Assembly: GCF_002838065.1 (NCBI RefSeq)
Contig: NZ_PIZU01000016.1
Location: 1-64,000, forward strand
Origin: Mycobacterium hubeiense
Lineage (GTDB): Bacteria > Actinomycetota > Actinomycetes > Mycobacteriales > Mycobacteriaceae
DNA: 64,000 bases
Direction of reading: 5' to 3'
Shown here: positions 30,346 through 39,655 of the stretch, one piece after another
Numbering within the stretch: the first letter of the stretch is position 1
How the letters are laid out: every line of letters begins with the position of its first letter
The notes under the pieces: model-generated
The model's input: only the letters and a program-made list of their open reading frames with translations
Told to the model about the DNA's origin: nothing
Databases searched by the model: none
Translations under genes and position numbers: made by a program

Positions 30346-31170
30346 TTGCCCCGAGACTCAGGCTCGATCGGTCGCCTCCGCGACCACGGTGACCCGGGCG
30401 ACGCGCCCTCGGCTCCGCCCCCGCTGACGTCCGTCGTCAATCCCGCGCGCCCGTCGGCGGCCGAAGAGGCGCGCACCATCGCGGCGTCGACGAACACCGG
30501 CACCCTGGCGACGCTGACCGCCGACGGCGATCCGTGGGCATCGTTCGTCACCTACGGGTTGCTCGGCGGCGCGCCGGTGCTGTGCGTGTCCAACCTCGCC
30601 GAGCACGGCCGCAACCTGGCCGGCGATCCCCGCGCCAGCATCGCCATCGTCGCGCCGACCACCGAAACCGACCCGCTTGCGAACGCGCGCGTCACGCTGG
30701 CCGGCATCGCCGAGCAACCCACCGGCGATGAGCTGGCGGCCGCCCGCGAGGCGCACCTGGCCGCGGTCGCGGCGGCGAAGTACTACATCGACTACAGCGA
30801 CTTCTCGGTGTGGGTGCTGCGCGTGCAGCGGGTGCGCTGGGTCGGCGGGTACGGCCGGATGGATTCGACGACGGGCGAGGCCTACGCGGCCGCGGAGCCC
30901 GATCCCGTCAAACCCCTCGCCGCCGGGGCGATCGAGCATCTCAACGCCGACCACGCCGACGCGCTGGTGGAGATGGCCAAGGTGCTCGGCGGCTACCCGG
31001 ACACCACCTCCGCGACGTGCACCGGCGTCGACCGCTACGGGCTCGACCTGCGCGTCAGCACCGAACGCGGCATCGCCTACACGCGTGTCGGCTACGTCGA
31101 GCCGATCTCGGCGATCGACGAATTGCGTGCGGCCACAGTGGAATTAGTCCGCCGCGCCCGCTCCCACTGA
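30346..31170 (+). CDS. HugZ-like heme/flavin split-barrel protein with DUF2470
   Basis: About 274 residues if translation begins at TTG 30346, just after the upstream stop; a GTG or ATG start inside the upstream gene is possible. The split barrel ([20 protein letters not shown], then [21 protein letters not shown]) occupies about 40-170. A DUF2470 domain ([23 protein letters not shown]) ends the protein with its conserved His. This two-domain build matches HugZ and plant GluTRBP-like heme oxygenase or heme-binding proteins. Its last 27 bases overlap, on the other strand, the end of mymT. Confidence 0.8.
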   Translation: MPRDSGSIGRLRDHGDPGDAPSAPPPLTSVVNPARPSAAEEARTIAASTNTGTLATLTADGDPWASFVTYGLLGGAPVLCVSNLAEHGRNLAGDPRASIAIVAPTTETDPLANARVTLAGIAEQPTGDELAAAREAHLAAVAAAKYYIDYSDFSVWVLRVQRVRWVGGYGRMDSTTGEAYAAAEPDPVKPLAAGAIEHLNADHADALVEMAKVLGGYPDTTSATCTGVDRYGLDLRVSTERGIAYTRVGYVEPISAIDELRAATVELVRRARSH

Positions 31171-31317
31171 ATCCTCGACCGGCACCATCTCCGCGCCACA
31201 GGTGCACCGGTAGCTCTCGGTGGCGCCCGAGCAGTGGCATTCAACCTCCACCCGTAACCGGCACGGGCAGCCGATGTGGGAACAGGTCAGCAAGGTTCCC
31301 GACTCGTAATTGGCCAT
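31144..31317 (-). CDS. mymT: Copper metallothionein MymT
   Basis: 57 residues starting at ATG 31317, with AAAGGG nine bases upstream. The sequence opens [20 protein letters not shown] and has seven Cys (12, 17, 19, 27, 29, 38, 40) in the same CxxxxCxC, CxC, CxC spacing as M. tuberculosis MymT, which binds four to six Cu(I). Two His lie among the Cys pairs. The protein is slightly longer than the M. tuberculosis one at its acidic C-terminus. It sequesters Cu(I) in the cytosol and in M. tuberculosis belongs to the RicR regulon; I could not pick out a RicR box. It is convergent with and overlaps the HugZ-like gene by 27 bases. Confidence 0.9.
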   Translation of the reverse strand: MANYESGTLLTCSHIGCPCRLRVEVECHCSGATESYRCTCGAEMVPVEDSVGAGAAD

Positions 31318-31405
31318 CGCTTCACCCTTTCTGGCGGGACCTGCCTCTCATCGTGCTCCGCTTCGGCCGAAACTGCGGGAAGTCACGTGCAATACGATCG
31401 CCGGT

Positions 31406-31966
31406 ATGCGTCCGGAGTCCTGGCAGGCGGCCTTTGACCTGATCCGCACCCGCGGCTACGAGCACCGCGAGGAGCCGTTCAAACTGGCCAGCGGTCAGCT
31501 GAGCCACGACTACATCGACGGCAAGTACGCCGTCGACACCGGCGAGCGGTTGACGATCGTCAGCCGCGCGGTCGCCGAGTTGGCCGCGATGAACGGGATC
31601 GAGTTCGACGCCGTCGGCGGGCTCACCATGGGCGCCGATCCGCTGGCGCACGGTGTCGCGATGGTGACGGGCAAGGCGTGGTTCTCGGTGCGCAAGGAGC
31701 AGAAGTCCCGCGGGCGCGAGCAGTGGATCGAGGGCACCCGGTTGGAGCCGGGCACCCGGGTGCTGCTTGTCGACGACGTCATCAGCACCGGCGGGTCCAC
31801 CGCACTGGCCTTCGATCGCGTCACGGCGGCCGGTGCCGTCGTCACCGGCGTGATCCCGATGGTGGACCGCGGTGAGGCCGCCGCCAAACTGTTCGCCGAG
31901 CGCGACGTGCCCTACGTCGCTTTGGTCACCTATCGCGATCTGGGCATCGAACCCATTCAGGCGTGA
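31406..31966 (+). CDS. Orotate phosphoribosyltransferase-like protein
   Basis: About 186 residues from ATG 31406 (MRPESWQAAFDLIRTRGYEH). The PRPP-binding motif VLLVDDVISTGGST is near 118-131, and FKLASGQLSHDYIDGKYAV with LTMGADPLAHGVAM gives the PyrE-type N-terminal and flexible loop region (FSVRKEQKSRGREQWIEG). The fold transfers phosphoribose to orotate in UMP synthesis. Mycobacteria keep a pyrE elsewhere, so this may be a paralogue with another base or a second copy. It starts about 90 bases after mymT, divergently. Confidence 0.8.
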   Translation: MRPESWQAAFDLIRTRGYEHREEPFKLASGQLSHDYIDGKYAVDTGERLTIVSRAVAELAAMNGIEFDAVGGLTMGADPLAHGVAMVTGKAWFSVRKEQKSRGREQWIEGTRLEPGTRVLLVDDVISTGGSTALAFDRVTAAGAVVTGVIPMVDRGEAAAKLFAERDVPYVALVTYRDLGIEPIQA

Positions 31967-32051
31967 CGTCCTGGTCGACTCTGCGCGCAGGGCGCGACCT
32001 ACTCGAACTTTTGCGCCATGCGCGCAGCGTCAACGGAATTAACATCATTGG

Positions 32052-32534
32052 GTGGTCGAACTGCAGGCCGAACCCGAACCCGATGAATCCGATGACGACT
32101 GGGACAACGACACCCGGTTCGACGCGTTCAACGTCAACACCTGGAACTTCAAGCCGGCACCCAAGCCGTGGTATCGCACGGGTCCGGCGATGACGGCGTT
32201 GATCGCGGCGGGGCTCGCCGCGGCGGCCATCGTGGTGTCGGTGGTGTTGCTGGCGTTCCGCGGTTCATCGCCTGCGCCAGAGGAGGCGGCGCCCGCCACC
32301 CCGACCGCGCCCAGCGCAGCGCCGTCGCCGACGCGGGTCCGTCAGCCGCCACCGCCGCCCCCCGCTCCCCCGCCGACACCGGCGGCCACCGCCGAGGCGC
32401 CGGCCGAGCGAACGCCCGTCTACCGGACACAGCAGCCGCGCCAGACAAAGGAACCCGAGATCGGGGTGACGCGCACACCGCAGACGCGGTCGCCGATCAG
32501 CGTGGCACCGCAGCCACGTCGGCCCCGCAACTGA
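32052..32534 (+). CDS. Single-pass membrane protein with Pro-rich tail
   Basis: 160 residues from GTG 32052. An acidic N-terminal cytosolic stretch (EPEPDESDDDWDNDTRFDAF) is followed by one membrane helix at about 46-69 (MTALIAAGLAAAAIVVSVVL). The outer part is rich in Pro, Ala and Thr (VRQPPPPPPAPPPTP) and has a basic end. Such proteins are common in mycobacterial envelopes and are often called conserved membrane proteins; function unknown. It sits 13 bases before the F420-type oxidoreductase gene. Confidence 0.6.
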   Translation: MVELQAEPEPDESDDDWDNDTRFDAFNVNTWNFKPAPKPWYRTGPAMTALIAAGLAAAAIVVSVVLLAFRGSSPAPEEAAPATPTAPSAAPSPTRVRQPPPPPPAPPPTPAATAEAPAERTPVYRTQQPRQTKEPEIGVTRTPQTRSPISVAPQPRRPRN

Positions 32535-32547
32535 ATAGGCTGGGCTC

Positions 32548-32955
32548 ATGGTCGAGTTCGACCCCGTGCGCATGTTCGCCGAGGCGCCGGTGGCAACGCT
32601 GGCGACAGTCGGGCCGCAGGGCGCGCCGCATCTGGTGCCGGTGGTGTTCGCGGTGCACGGCGAGGTGGTGTACACGGCCGTCGACGCCAAGAAGAAGTCG
32701 ACGACGCGGCTGCGCCGGCTGGTCAACATCGAACACAATCCGCAGGTGAGCATGCTCGTCGACCACTACACCGACGACTGGTCGCAGCTGTGGTGGGTGC
32801 GGGCCGACGGCGTCGCGGCCATCCACTACAGAGGCGAGGAGATGGCGACGGGCTACGCCGAGCTGCGGCGCAAATACCTTCAGTACCAACGCATTGCGTT
32901 GGACGGGCCGGTCGTCACCATCGCGGTGCGGCGCTGGTCGCACTGGCAGGCCTGA
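32548..32955 (+). CDS. TIGR03668-type F420-dependent PPOX-class oxidoreductase
   Basis: 135 residues forming one split-barrel: [39 protein letters not shown] with the conserved Lys/Arg region and [21 protein letters not shown] near 75-95. The Trp-rich [13 protein letters not shown] motif is typical of the TIGR03668 family, which is found in F420-producing actinobacteria. Likely uses F420H2 or flavin to reduce an unknown compound. Next gene begins 3 bases after the stop. Confidence 0.82.
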   Translation: MVEFDPVRMFAEAPVATLATVGPQGAPHLVPVVFAVHGEVVYTAVDAKKKSTTRLRRLVNIEHNPQVSMLVDHYTDDWSQLWWVRADGVAAIHYRGEEMATGYAELRRKYLQYQRIALDGPVVTIAVRRWSHWQA

Positions 32956-32958
32956 CCG

Positions 32959-33543
32959 ATGAGCGACGCGCCGCGAAAGAAGCCCCGCCAATTGCGGTCC
33001 CGCGAAACCGTGGACGTGGTGCTGGAGGCCGCCGCCCAGATGTTCGACCGCGAGGGCATCGCCACCACCACCAACCGCATCGCCGAGCGCGCGGGCGTCT
33101 CCATTGGCTCGCTCTACCAATACTTTCCGAACAAGCAGGCGCTGCTGCGTGCCCTGGCCGAGCGTCATGTGCGGGAAGGCGGTGAACGGCTCGAGAAGGT
33201 GTTCCGACAGCTGCGCGAACAACAGCCGCCGTTCGAGGAGACGATGCGCGCGATCCTCGACGAAGTCGTCGACCTGCACCGCGACCGCCCCAGCCTGCAC
33301 TGGTTGATGCACCGTCTCGCCCCCCGAGACGCCGAACTCGCCGCGCTTCGCGCATTCGAAGACCACATCGCCGACGAGGTCGCGTTCCACCTCCGGCGCT
33401 GCGGCCGTGGAGGCGACGACGTATCAGCGACCGCGCAGACGGTGGTGCACGCCGTCGACGGGCATCTGCACCGGGTGCAGACCCGACGCAAACTCGACAC
33501 CGATCAACTGATGCGGTTGGTCGAACAGCTGCTAGACAACTAG
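32959..33543 (+). CDS. TetR-family transcriptional regulator
   Basis: 194 residues. The N-terminal tail is basic (APRKKPRQLRSRETVDVV). HTH: AAAQMFDREGIATTTNRIAERAGVSIGSLYQYF, as helices 1-3, at about 20-55. The ligand domain has the common TetR_C_33-like outline with QPPFEETMRAILDEVVDLH and the closing LMRLVEQLL. It begins 3 bases after the F420-type gene and its 3' end overlaps by 12 bases the convergent hydrolase gene. Confidence 0.88.
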   Translation: MSDAPRKKPRQLRSRETVDVVLEAAAQMFDREGIATTTNRIAERAGVSIGSLYQYFPNKQALLRALAERHVREGGERLEKVFRQLREQQPPFEETMRAILDEVVDLHRDRPSLHWLMHRLAPRDAELAALRAFEDHIADEVAFHLRRCGRGGDDVSATAQTVVHAVDGHLHRVQTRRKLDTDQLMRLVEQLLDN

Positions 33544-34443
33544 CCCGTCGAGCACGCCGCGCAGCGCCTCCTCAGCTTGCCCGACTCCGGGTTCCTCGAC
33601 GGGGTAATGGCCGCAATTCTCCAGCAGCATCAACTGTTTTCGGCCCTGGATGCGATCAAGGAATCGGATGCTGAGCTCCGGGGGTGTCCAGTCGTCGGCG
33701 GCCGGGTGCACCAGTGTGACGGGGGCTGCGTCGAACGTCTCCGGCCGCGCGTGGCGGTAGTTCAGCCAACTCGACAGGAAACCCAGCGGCACCCGCACAC
33801 CACCGCCCTTGGGGTCGGTCGCGCACAGCCGCGACAGGTCGGGGTTGCGGCTCATCGCGTTCATGTTCACCAGCCAGCGGATGGGCACGCGCACGCGACC
33901 GACCAACGGATCGATGGCCCGCATCAGCGCGGGCGCGGACGGCCCGACGAACGACATCCGCGCCGCCGCCCGCCGCGCGTCCGGGTCAACGGGGTCCAGC
34001 AGACACGTCGCCACCACATGCGCGATCTCGCGTGTGCGCGCCGCGACCTCGTAGCCGAGCATGCCGCCCATGCTGGCGCCGAACACGATCAGCGGCCGCT
34101 CGTCATCGCGGCGTTCGGCGCGGACCAGATCGCACAACAGATCAACCCAGTCGTCGTAGCGCACCGATCCAGGCCGCGGCTCGACCGTGTCGCCGTACAG
34201 CGGAAGGTCGGGCACCAGCACCTCCGCGCCTTCGCGCGCCGCCAACGCGGCGAACGGCCACAGCGCACCTGCATGACCGCCGGCGCCGTGCAGCACCAAC
34301 ACCCGCACCGCGCTGTCACGGGTGCCGGCGCGAGCGATGTGTACCGTGCGGCCCCGCCACGGCCACCACGTGGATGCCGGTTCGATCGCCGGTTCCGGGC
34401 GGTAGCGGGCGGGTAAGAACGTCGCGTATTTCTCGTACTCCAT
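33532..34443 (-). CDS. Alpha/beta hydrolase
   Basis: About 303 residues from ATG 34443 (MEYEKYATFLPARYRPEP). The oxyanion motif is VLHGAGGHAGALWPF, the nucleophile elbow VFGASMGGMLGYE gives Ser, and the His is in LLENCGHYPVEEPG near 280. An Asp in HPAADDWTPPELS completes the triad. No lid features allow naming the substrate; an esterase or lipase is likely. It is divergent from fusA2, with 196 bases between, and convergent with the TetR gene. Confidence 0.8.
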   Translation of the reverse strand: MEYEKYATFLPARYRPEPAIEPASTWWPWRGRTVHIARAGTRDSAVRVLVLHGAGGHAGALWPFAALAAREGAEVLVPDLPLYGDTVEPRPGSVRYDDWVDLLCDLVRAERRDDERPLIVFGASMGGMLGYEVAARTREIAHVVATCLLDPVDPDARRAAARMSFVGPSAPALMRAIDPLVGRVRVPIRWLVNMNAMSRNPDLSRLCATDPKGGGVRVPLGFLSSWLNYRHARPETFDAAPVTLVHPAADDWTPPELSIRFLDRIQGRKQLMLLENCGHYPVEEPGVGQAEEALRGVLDGLVV

Positions 34444-34639
34444 GGCTCCAGCGTCGGGCCACCGACCACGCGCGACAACTCGCATTCGCCCGCTCGGCCT
34501 TCCGTCGTCGACCCGCCGCGATCAGCCACGACGCGCCGCGCCCCGCGCGCCCGTCGCCGCTGCTCACATTTCCTGTCAACCGAAGGCTTGTGCTCTGTGT
34601 CACAGCCAGGAATTGTGGGATTGAACGGAAGGGAAAGTC

Positions 34640-36775
34640 ATGGCAGACAAGACGACAACTGCCCAAGGCAACGGAGCCGCTCCCACCGCGGACAGTCCGG
34701 CCGGCATCCGCAACGTGGTGCTGGTGGGGCCATCGGGTGCCGGCAAGACGACTCTCGTCGACGCGCTGCTGCTGGCGGCCGGGGTGCTTACCCGCGCCGG
34801 CTCCGTCGTGGAGGGCACCACGGTGTGCGACCACGACGAGGCCGAGGTGGCCCAGCAGCGTTCGGTCGGTTTGGCGCTGGCGCCGCTGAAGCACGAGGGC
34901 ATCAAGGTCAACCTCATCGACACCCCCGGATACGCCGATTTCGTCGGTGAGCTGCGCGCCGGACTGCGCGCCGCGGACTGCGCGCTGTTCGTCATCGCGG
35001 CCAACGAAGGCGTCGACGAGCCGACGAAGTCGCTGTGGCTGGAGTGCAGTCAGGTCGGCATGCCGCGCGCGGTGGTGATCACCAAACTCGACCATGCCCG
35101 GGCCAGCTACGAGAACGCCTTGGCGTCCGCACAGAACGCATTCGGCGACAAGGTGCTGCCGCTGTACTTCCCCGCCGACACCCCCTGCACCGGCCTCATC
35201 GGGCTGTTGTCGTTGACGCACTACGAGTACAAGGACGGTAAACGCACTACCCACCCGCCGGACGACGCGTTCGCCGACAAGGTCGAGGACCTTCGCGGCA
35301 GCCTCATCGAGGGCATCATCGAGGAGTCCGAGGACGAGACGCTGATGGAGCGCTACCTCGGCGGTGAGCAGATCGACCAGTCGGTGCTCATCGACGACCT
35401 GGAGAAGGCGGTTGCCCGCGGGTCGTTCTTCCCGGTGATCCCGGTGTGCAGCACCACCGGTGTGGGCACCTTGGAGCTGCTCGAGATCGCCACCAAGGGC
35501 TTCCCGTCGCCGCCGGAGCACCAGCTGCCCGAGGTGTTCACCCCGCAGGGCAAACCCCGCGACGGCATCACCTGCGATCCCGCCGGCCCGCTGCTGGCCG
35601 AGGTGGTCAAGACGACGTCGGACCCCTACGTCGGCAGGGTCAGCCTGACCCGGGTGTTCTCCGGGACCATCAGGCCCGACATGACCGTGCATGTGTCGGG
35701 CCATTTTTCATCGTTTTTCGGGGAGTCCAGCCACGCCGACCACGACGAAGACGAGCGCATCGGCACGCTGTCCTTCCCGCTCGGCAAGCACCAGCGGCCG
35801 GCCCCGCAGGTGATCGCCGGCGACATCTGCGCGATCGGCCGGCTCAGCCGCGCCGAAACCGGGGACACCCTCTCGGACAAGTCCGACCCGCTGGTGCTCA
35901 AACCGTGGACGATGCCCGAGCCGCTGCTGCCGATCGCCGTGCAGCCGCGCGCCAAGACCGACGAGGACAAGCTGTCGGTGGGGCTACAGCGGCTGGCCGC
36001 CGAGGATCCGACGCTGCGCATCGAGCAGAACCCGGAGACGCACCAGATCGTGTTGTGGTGCATGGGTGAGGCGCACGCCGGCGTGGTGCTCGACGCGCTG
36101 GCCCGCCGCTACGGCGTCTCGGTGGACACCGTCGAACTGCGCGTGCCCCTGCGAGAAACGTTCGCGGGCAAGGCGAAAGGCCACGGCCGGCATGTCAAGC
36201 AGTCGGGCGGACACGGCCAGTACGCGGTCTGCGACATCGAGGTGGAGCCACTGCCGGAGGGCACCGGCTTCGAGTTCGTCGACAAGGTCGTCGGCGGGGC
36301 GGTGCCGCGCAACTTCATCCCCAGCGTGGAAAAGGGCGTGCGCGCACAGATGGAGAAGGGGGTGGCCGCGGGCTATCCGGTGGTCGACATCCGCGTCACG
36401 CTGTTCGACGGCAAGGCCCACAGCGTCGACTCGTCGGACTTCGCATTCCAGATGGCCGGCGGACTGGCGCTGCGCGAAGCCGCCGCGGCGACCAAGATCA
36501 ACCTGCTCGAGCCCATCGACGAGATCTCGGTGCTGGTGTCCGACGACCTCGTCGGGGCGGTGATGGGAGACCTTGCGGGCCGGCGGGGCCGGGTGCTGGG
36601 CACCGAGAACGTCGGCGACCGCACGCTGGTCAAAGCCGAGGTGCCGCAGGTGGAGCTGACGCGCTACGCCATCGACCTGCGGTCGCTGTCGCACGGCGCG
36701 GCGTCGTTCACCCGCTCGTTCGTGCGTTACGAGCCGATGCCGGAGTCGGCGGCGGCGAAGGTGAAGGCAGGTTAG
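34640..36775 (+). CDS. fusA2: Elongation factor G-like protein EF-G2
   Basis: 711 residues. The G domain shows the P-loop VGPSGAGKTTLVDALL, switch II DTPGYADFVGEL and the ITKLDHARASYEN (NKxD variant). Domain II (VSLTRVFSGTIRPDMTVHV) carries a His-rich, acidic loop (SHADHDEDERIG). Domains III to V end with YAIDLRSLSHGAASFTRSFVRYEPMP, the EF-G-type domain IV/V hallmark. It is the second mycobacterial EF-G (Rv0120c-like), which binds GTP and the ribosome but is not known to translocate. GGAAGGGAA upstream of ATG gives its start. It overlaps the stop of the convergent P450 gene. Confidence 0.93.
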   Translation: MADKTTTAQGNGAAPTADSPAGIRNVVLVGPSGAGKTTLVDALLLAAGVLTRAGSVVEGTTVCDHDEAEVAQQRSVGLALAPLKHEGIKVNLIDTPGYADFVGELRAGLRAADCALFVIAANEGVDEPTKSLWLECSQVGMPRAVVITKLDHARASYENALASAQNAFGDKVLPLYFPADTPCTGLIGLLSLTHYEYKDGKRTTHPPDDAFADKVEDLRGSLIEGIIEESEDETLMERYLGGEQIDQSVLIDDLEKAVARGSFFPVIPVCSTTGVGTLELLEIATKGFPSPPEHQLPEVFTPQGKPRDGITCDPAGPLLAEVVKTTSDPYVGRVSLTRVFSGTIRPDMTVHVSGHFSSFFGESSHADHDEDERIGTLSFPLGKHQRPAPQVIAGDICAIGRLSRAETGDTLSDKSDPLVLKPWTMPEPLLPIAVQPRAKTDEDKLSVGLQRLAAEDPTLRIEQNPETHQIVLWCMGEAHAGVVLDALARRYGVSVDTVELRVPLRETFAGKAKGHGRHVKQSGGHGQYAVCDIEVEPLPEGTGFEFVDKVVGGAVPRNFIPSVEKGVRAQMEKGVAAGYPVVDIRVTLFDGKAHSVDSSDFAFQMAGGLALREAAAATKINLLEPIDEISVLVSDDLVGAVMGDLAGRRGRVLGTENVGDRTLVKAEVPQVELTRYAIDLRSLSHGAASFTRSFVRYEPMPESAAAKVKAG

Positions 36776-38267
36776 CGCCGTCGCACCGTCATCAACAGCT
36801 TGCCATCCGGACCGCCGGTGAAGGTGAGCTCGCGGCGCAGCCGCTGACCGGGCACCAGGTCGAGCTCGAACCGCTGCGCCAACGTCGCAACCACCAGGGC
36901 CGCTTCGAAATTGGCGAACCCCGATGCGATGCACATCCGCTTGCCCGCACCGAACGGGATGTGCGCGCGACGCTGCCGCGGTTGCTGGTTTTCCTTGAGG
37001 AAGCGCGACGGGTCGAACACCTCCGGGTTGTCCCAGACCCGGCTGTTGTGGTGGATGCTGTGCATCAGCACCGCGACGCTGGTACCCGCCTTGATCGGAT
37101 AGTCGCCGAGCACGTCATCGCCCTTGGCCACCCGCGCCACGCCCATGATCGGCGGGTACACCCGCATCGATTCGGCGACAACGGCATTCGTCCACGGCAG
37201 GTTGTCGACGTCCTCGGCGGTGGGCACCCGCCCGCCCAGCACCTCGTCGAGCTCGTCGTTGAGACGCTTGCGCGCGTCGGGATTCTGCGACAGCAGATAC
37301 CACGTCCACGCCAGCGCAGCCGCGGTGGTCTCGAACCCCGCGCCGAGGAACGTCATCAGCTCGTCGCGGACCTCCACATCGCTGTAGCGGTACCCGGTTT
37401 CGGGATCCTGGGCGGCCATCAGCAGCGCCAGCACGTTGTCGGTGCGGTCGATCTTGCCGCTGCGATAGTCGGCGATCAGCCCGTCGATGACGCGTTCGAT
37501 GCGGCGCAGCCCGCGCATGGTGCGCGGCGCGGTGACCGAAGCACCCAGACGCAGCGCGCGGATGGCCAGCCGTGGCGAGCGCGCGGCCAGCTCCTCGGGC
37601 CCGTAGCGCGCCAACCGGTCGGCGAACCACCGCAGCGGGCGGCTCGCCCCGCCGATGAAGCCGTACCCGAAAAGCGTGAGCAGCCGGGCGAAGTCGACAC
37701 GCATCTCTGCTTGGCAAGGTCGTCGGACAGGTCGATGCCGAACATGGTGCGGGCGATGATGTCCAGCGTCACATAGTTCATCTCCGCCGCGACGTCGAGC
37801 GGCTCACCCGTCGCGGCATGGCGTTCCCATCGCTCGGCGGCGGCCACACAGGCGGCCGTCATCTGCGGCGCGAACGAATCGACCTGACGCTTGGCGAAGA
37901 TCGGCTGCACCAGTCGCCGATTGCGTTGCCACAGTTCGTCATTGAGATCGGTGACCAGGCCACGCCCGAATGCCACTGCGAGAAGGTCATATTCGGCATT
38001 CTTGGCGTAGTTGTCCTGGTTGGAGACCAGCACGTGGCGGGCGATGTCGGGATTGCGCACCACCACGAACTTGGCCAGCGGCGCCCGCGCGACGACGATG
38101 TCATCTTGTCCGGGCAGGCGGGCCACGTAGTCGTAGATGGTGTGCCGGTACCCCGACCACAGCGCGCCGAGGGCGTATCGCCAGGACTTCACCCAGCCGA
38201 TCTCGGTGTGCTGCCACCGGATGAAGGCGGGCGCCCAGCGGGGTGGGTGCAATTCCGTCGTCGTCAT
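36772..38267 (-). pseudogene. Cytochrome P450, frameshifted
   Basis: Start ATG 38267 follows GGGAGG. The first frame runs to about 37706 (MTTTELHPPRW ... DLSDDLAKQ), then the second frame continues from about 37704 with MRVDFARLLTLFGYG. The total of 1496 bases is one short of a whole number of codons, so one lost base in the AAGCAGAGATGCG stretch explains it. All P450 landmarks are present across both frames: I-helix AGFETTA, ExxR as ESMR, and heme loop FGAGKRMCIASGFANFEA with the axial Cys. It resembles the CYP132-type, fatty-acid-hydroxylase-like mycobacterial P450s. It may be inactive, or the shift may be a sequencing error. Confidence 0.85.
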
Positions 38268-38329
38268 CGCTCGACCTCCCCATCGAACCTCTGGTATACG
38301 GTACCGCCGGTATCGACTGGGGTCTAGGG

Positions 38330-39232
38330 CTAAGCCGGGTGCTGGGAGTGCTGGGCCACCTCGGCCTCGAGTTCTTCCTCGTAGGCGCCCTCGTCGCGGC
38401 CCAGCGCGATGGTGGCGGCCGTCATGGCGACGATGGCCAGCGTCAGTGCCACGGCTTCCAGCCCGGTCGCCGTCAGATGCTCGCCGAGCACCACCGCCCC
38501 CAAGATGACCGCGACGACGGGCTCGAGCACCAGCATCGTCGGCACCGAGGTGTGCAGTTCGCCGGCGTGAAAGGCCGACTGCTGCAACAGCGTCGCCACC
38601 ACCGCGAGCACGACGAGCAGATACGGCGCCGGGGTTGCGAACAACGCCAAGAGGCTGCGTGAGCCCAGGAAGTGCATGACGATCTTGGTCAGCACGGCGA
38701 CCACACCGAACAACACGCCGACCGCGACGGCGAGCAGCACCGCCCGCCGCCACCCCATCTTGCGCACCGCCACCGCCACGCAGGTCACGACGATCGCGAC
38801 ACATACGACCGTCGCGAGCATGGACGCCGGCACGGAGCCCTCGTAGTCACCGGAGCTGGGCCGCGCCAAGACGACAAACGTCGCGAGCGCGATCGTCAGC
38901 AGGAGGGCCCAGCCCCATTCGGCCTTCGTGACCCGGCGATGGGCCAGCTTGGCGCTCATCGGCAACGCGAACAGCAGGGCCGAAACGAGCAGCGGCTGAA
39001 CCAGGATCAGCGAGCCTTTGATCAGGGCCAGCGCCTGGAACACGTAGCCGAGTACGGCCGCCGCGGTGCCCGCCCACCACAGTCGTCGGCGTAGCAGCGT
39101 GGAGATCATCACGGTGCTCACGCCGTGTTCGGCCGGCACGTCCATGGTGGCCCGCTGCCGGACGACGATGCCGATCGCCATGAAAATCGCTGCGCACAAC
39201 GCCAAGAGGACGACAACGCCCTGGCCCACCAA
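38330..39232 (-). CDS. DMT-superfamily (EamA-like) membrane transporter
   Basis: 300 residues with about nine hydrophobic helices, opening MVGQGVVVLLALCAAIFMAIG. The second half has HTSVPTMLVLEPVVAVILGAVVLGEHLTATGLEAVALTL, the typical DMT repeat end. An acidic tail (DEGAYEEELEAEVAQ) closes it. Likely exports or imports a small metabolite; substrate unknown. It is upstream of the P450 gene on the same strand, with 62 bases between that carry three GGTA repeats (38293-38313). Confidence 0.75.
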   Translation of the reverse strand: MVGQGVVVLLALCAAIFMAIGIVVRQRATMDVPAEHGVSTVMISTLLRRRLWWAGTAAAVLGYVFQALALIKGSLILVQPLLVSALLFALPMSAKLAHRRVTKAEWGWALLLTIALATFVVLARPSSGDYEGSVPASMLATVVCVAIVVTCVAVAVRKMGWRRAVLLAVAVGVLFGVVAVLTKIVMHFLGSRSLLALFATPAPYLLVVLAVVATLLQQSAFHAGELHTSVPTMLVLEPVVAVILGAVVLGEHLTATGLEAVALTLAIVAMTAATIALGRDEGAYEEELEAEVAQHSQHPA

Positions 39233-39394
39233 CGCCTCACACCCCTCACTGCGCCGTCACGGTCTGTCGACAACACCGTCCACCGTAGATGGGTCCCCGG
39301 TCGCGCCGCGCGCTGCGGCCGCAGTCACATCACCTTCACCACCCCTGCGCGCCGCGCTACTGTGAGCTCAAGCACTGAGCGTCAGGAGCGCGAG

Positions 39395-39655
39395 ATGAAA
39401 CTTCGCCTGTTGCCGTACGTCACTCTCGAAGTGGACGACCGGTTGCGTCAGCGGTTGCGGGCGCGCGGTGAGCGGTTGCGCGTCACTGTGCGCGCCTACC
39501 TCCGCAGCGCCGCCGACGACGTCGACGAGGCCGGCGACAAGCTGCGCGGCGGTCTCGATAAGGCGGTGCATCGGGTGGACTCCGTCGTCGCGACGGTGAA
39601 CGACAAGATCGCGCCGACCGAACCGCGCCGCGATACCCAGGTCGAAGCCAGCTAG
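39395..39655 (+). CDS. Small conserved hypothetical protein
   Basis: 86 residues from ATG 39395; AGGAG lies seven bases upstream, and the longer frame open from 39125 has no such signal. The protein is charged and helical, [19 protein letters not shown] at the start and then a long helix ([21 protein letters not shown]), with no Cys and no signal peptide. It is convergent and overlaps the MHS transporter stop by 4 bases. Family not recognised. Confidence 0.55.
   Translation: MKLRLLPYVTLEVDDRLRQRLRARGERLRVTVRAYLRSAADDVDEAGDKLRGGLDKAVHRVDSVVATVNDKIAPTEPRRDTQVEAS

Noticed and set aside
38291..38313. Palindromic operator upstream of the frameshifted P450
   Set aside because: GGTATACGGTACCGCCGGTATC has three GGTA repeats but its two halves do not pair well enough to call an inverted repeat.
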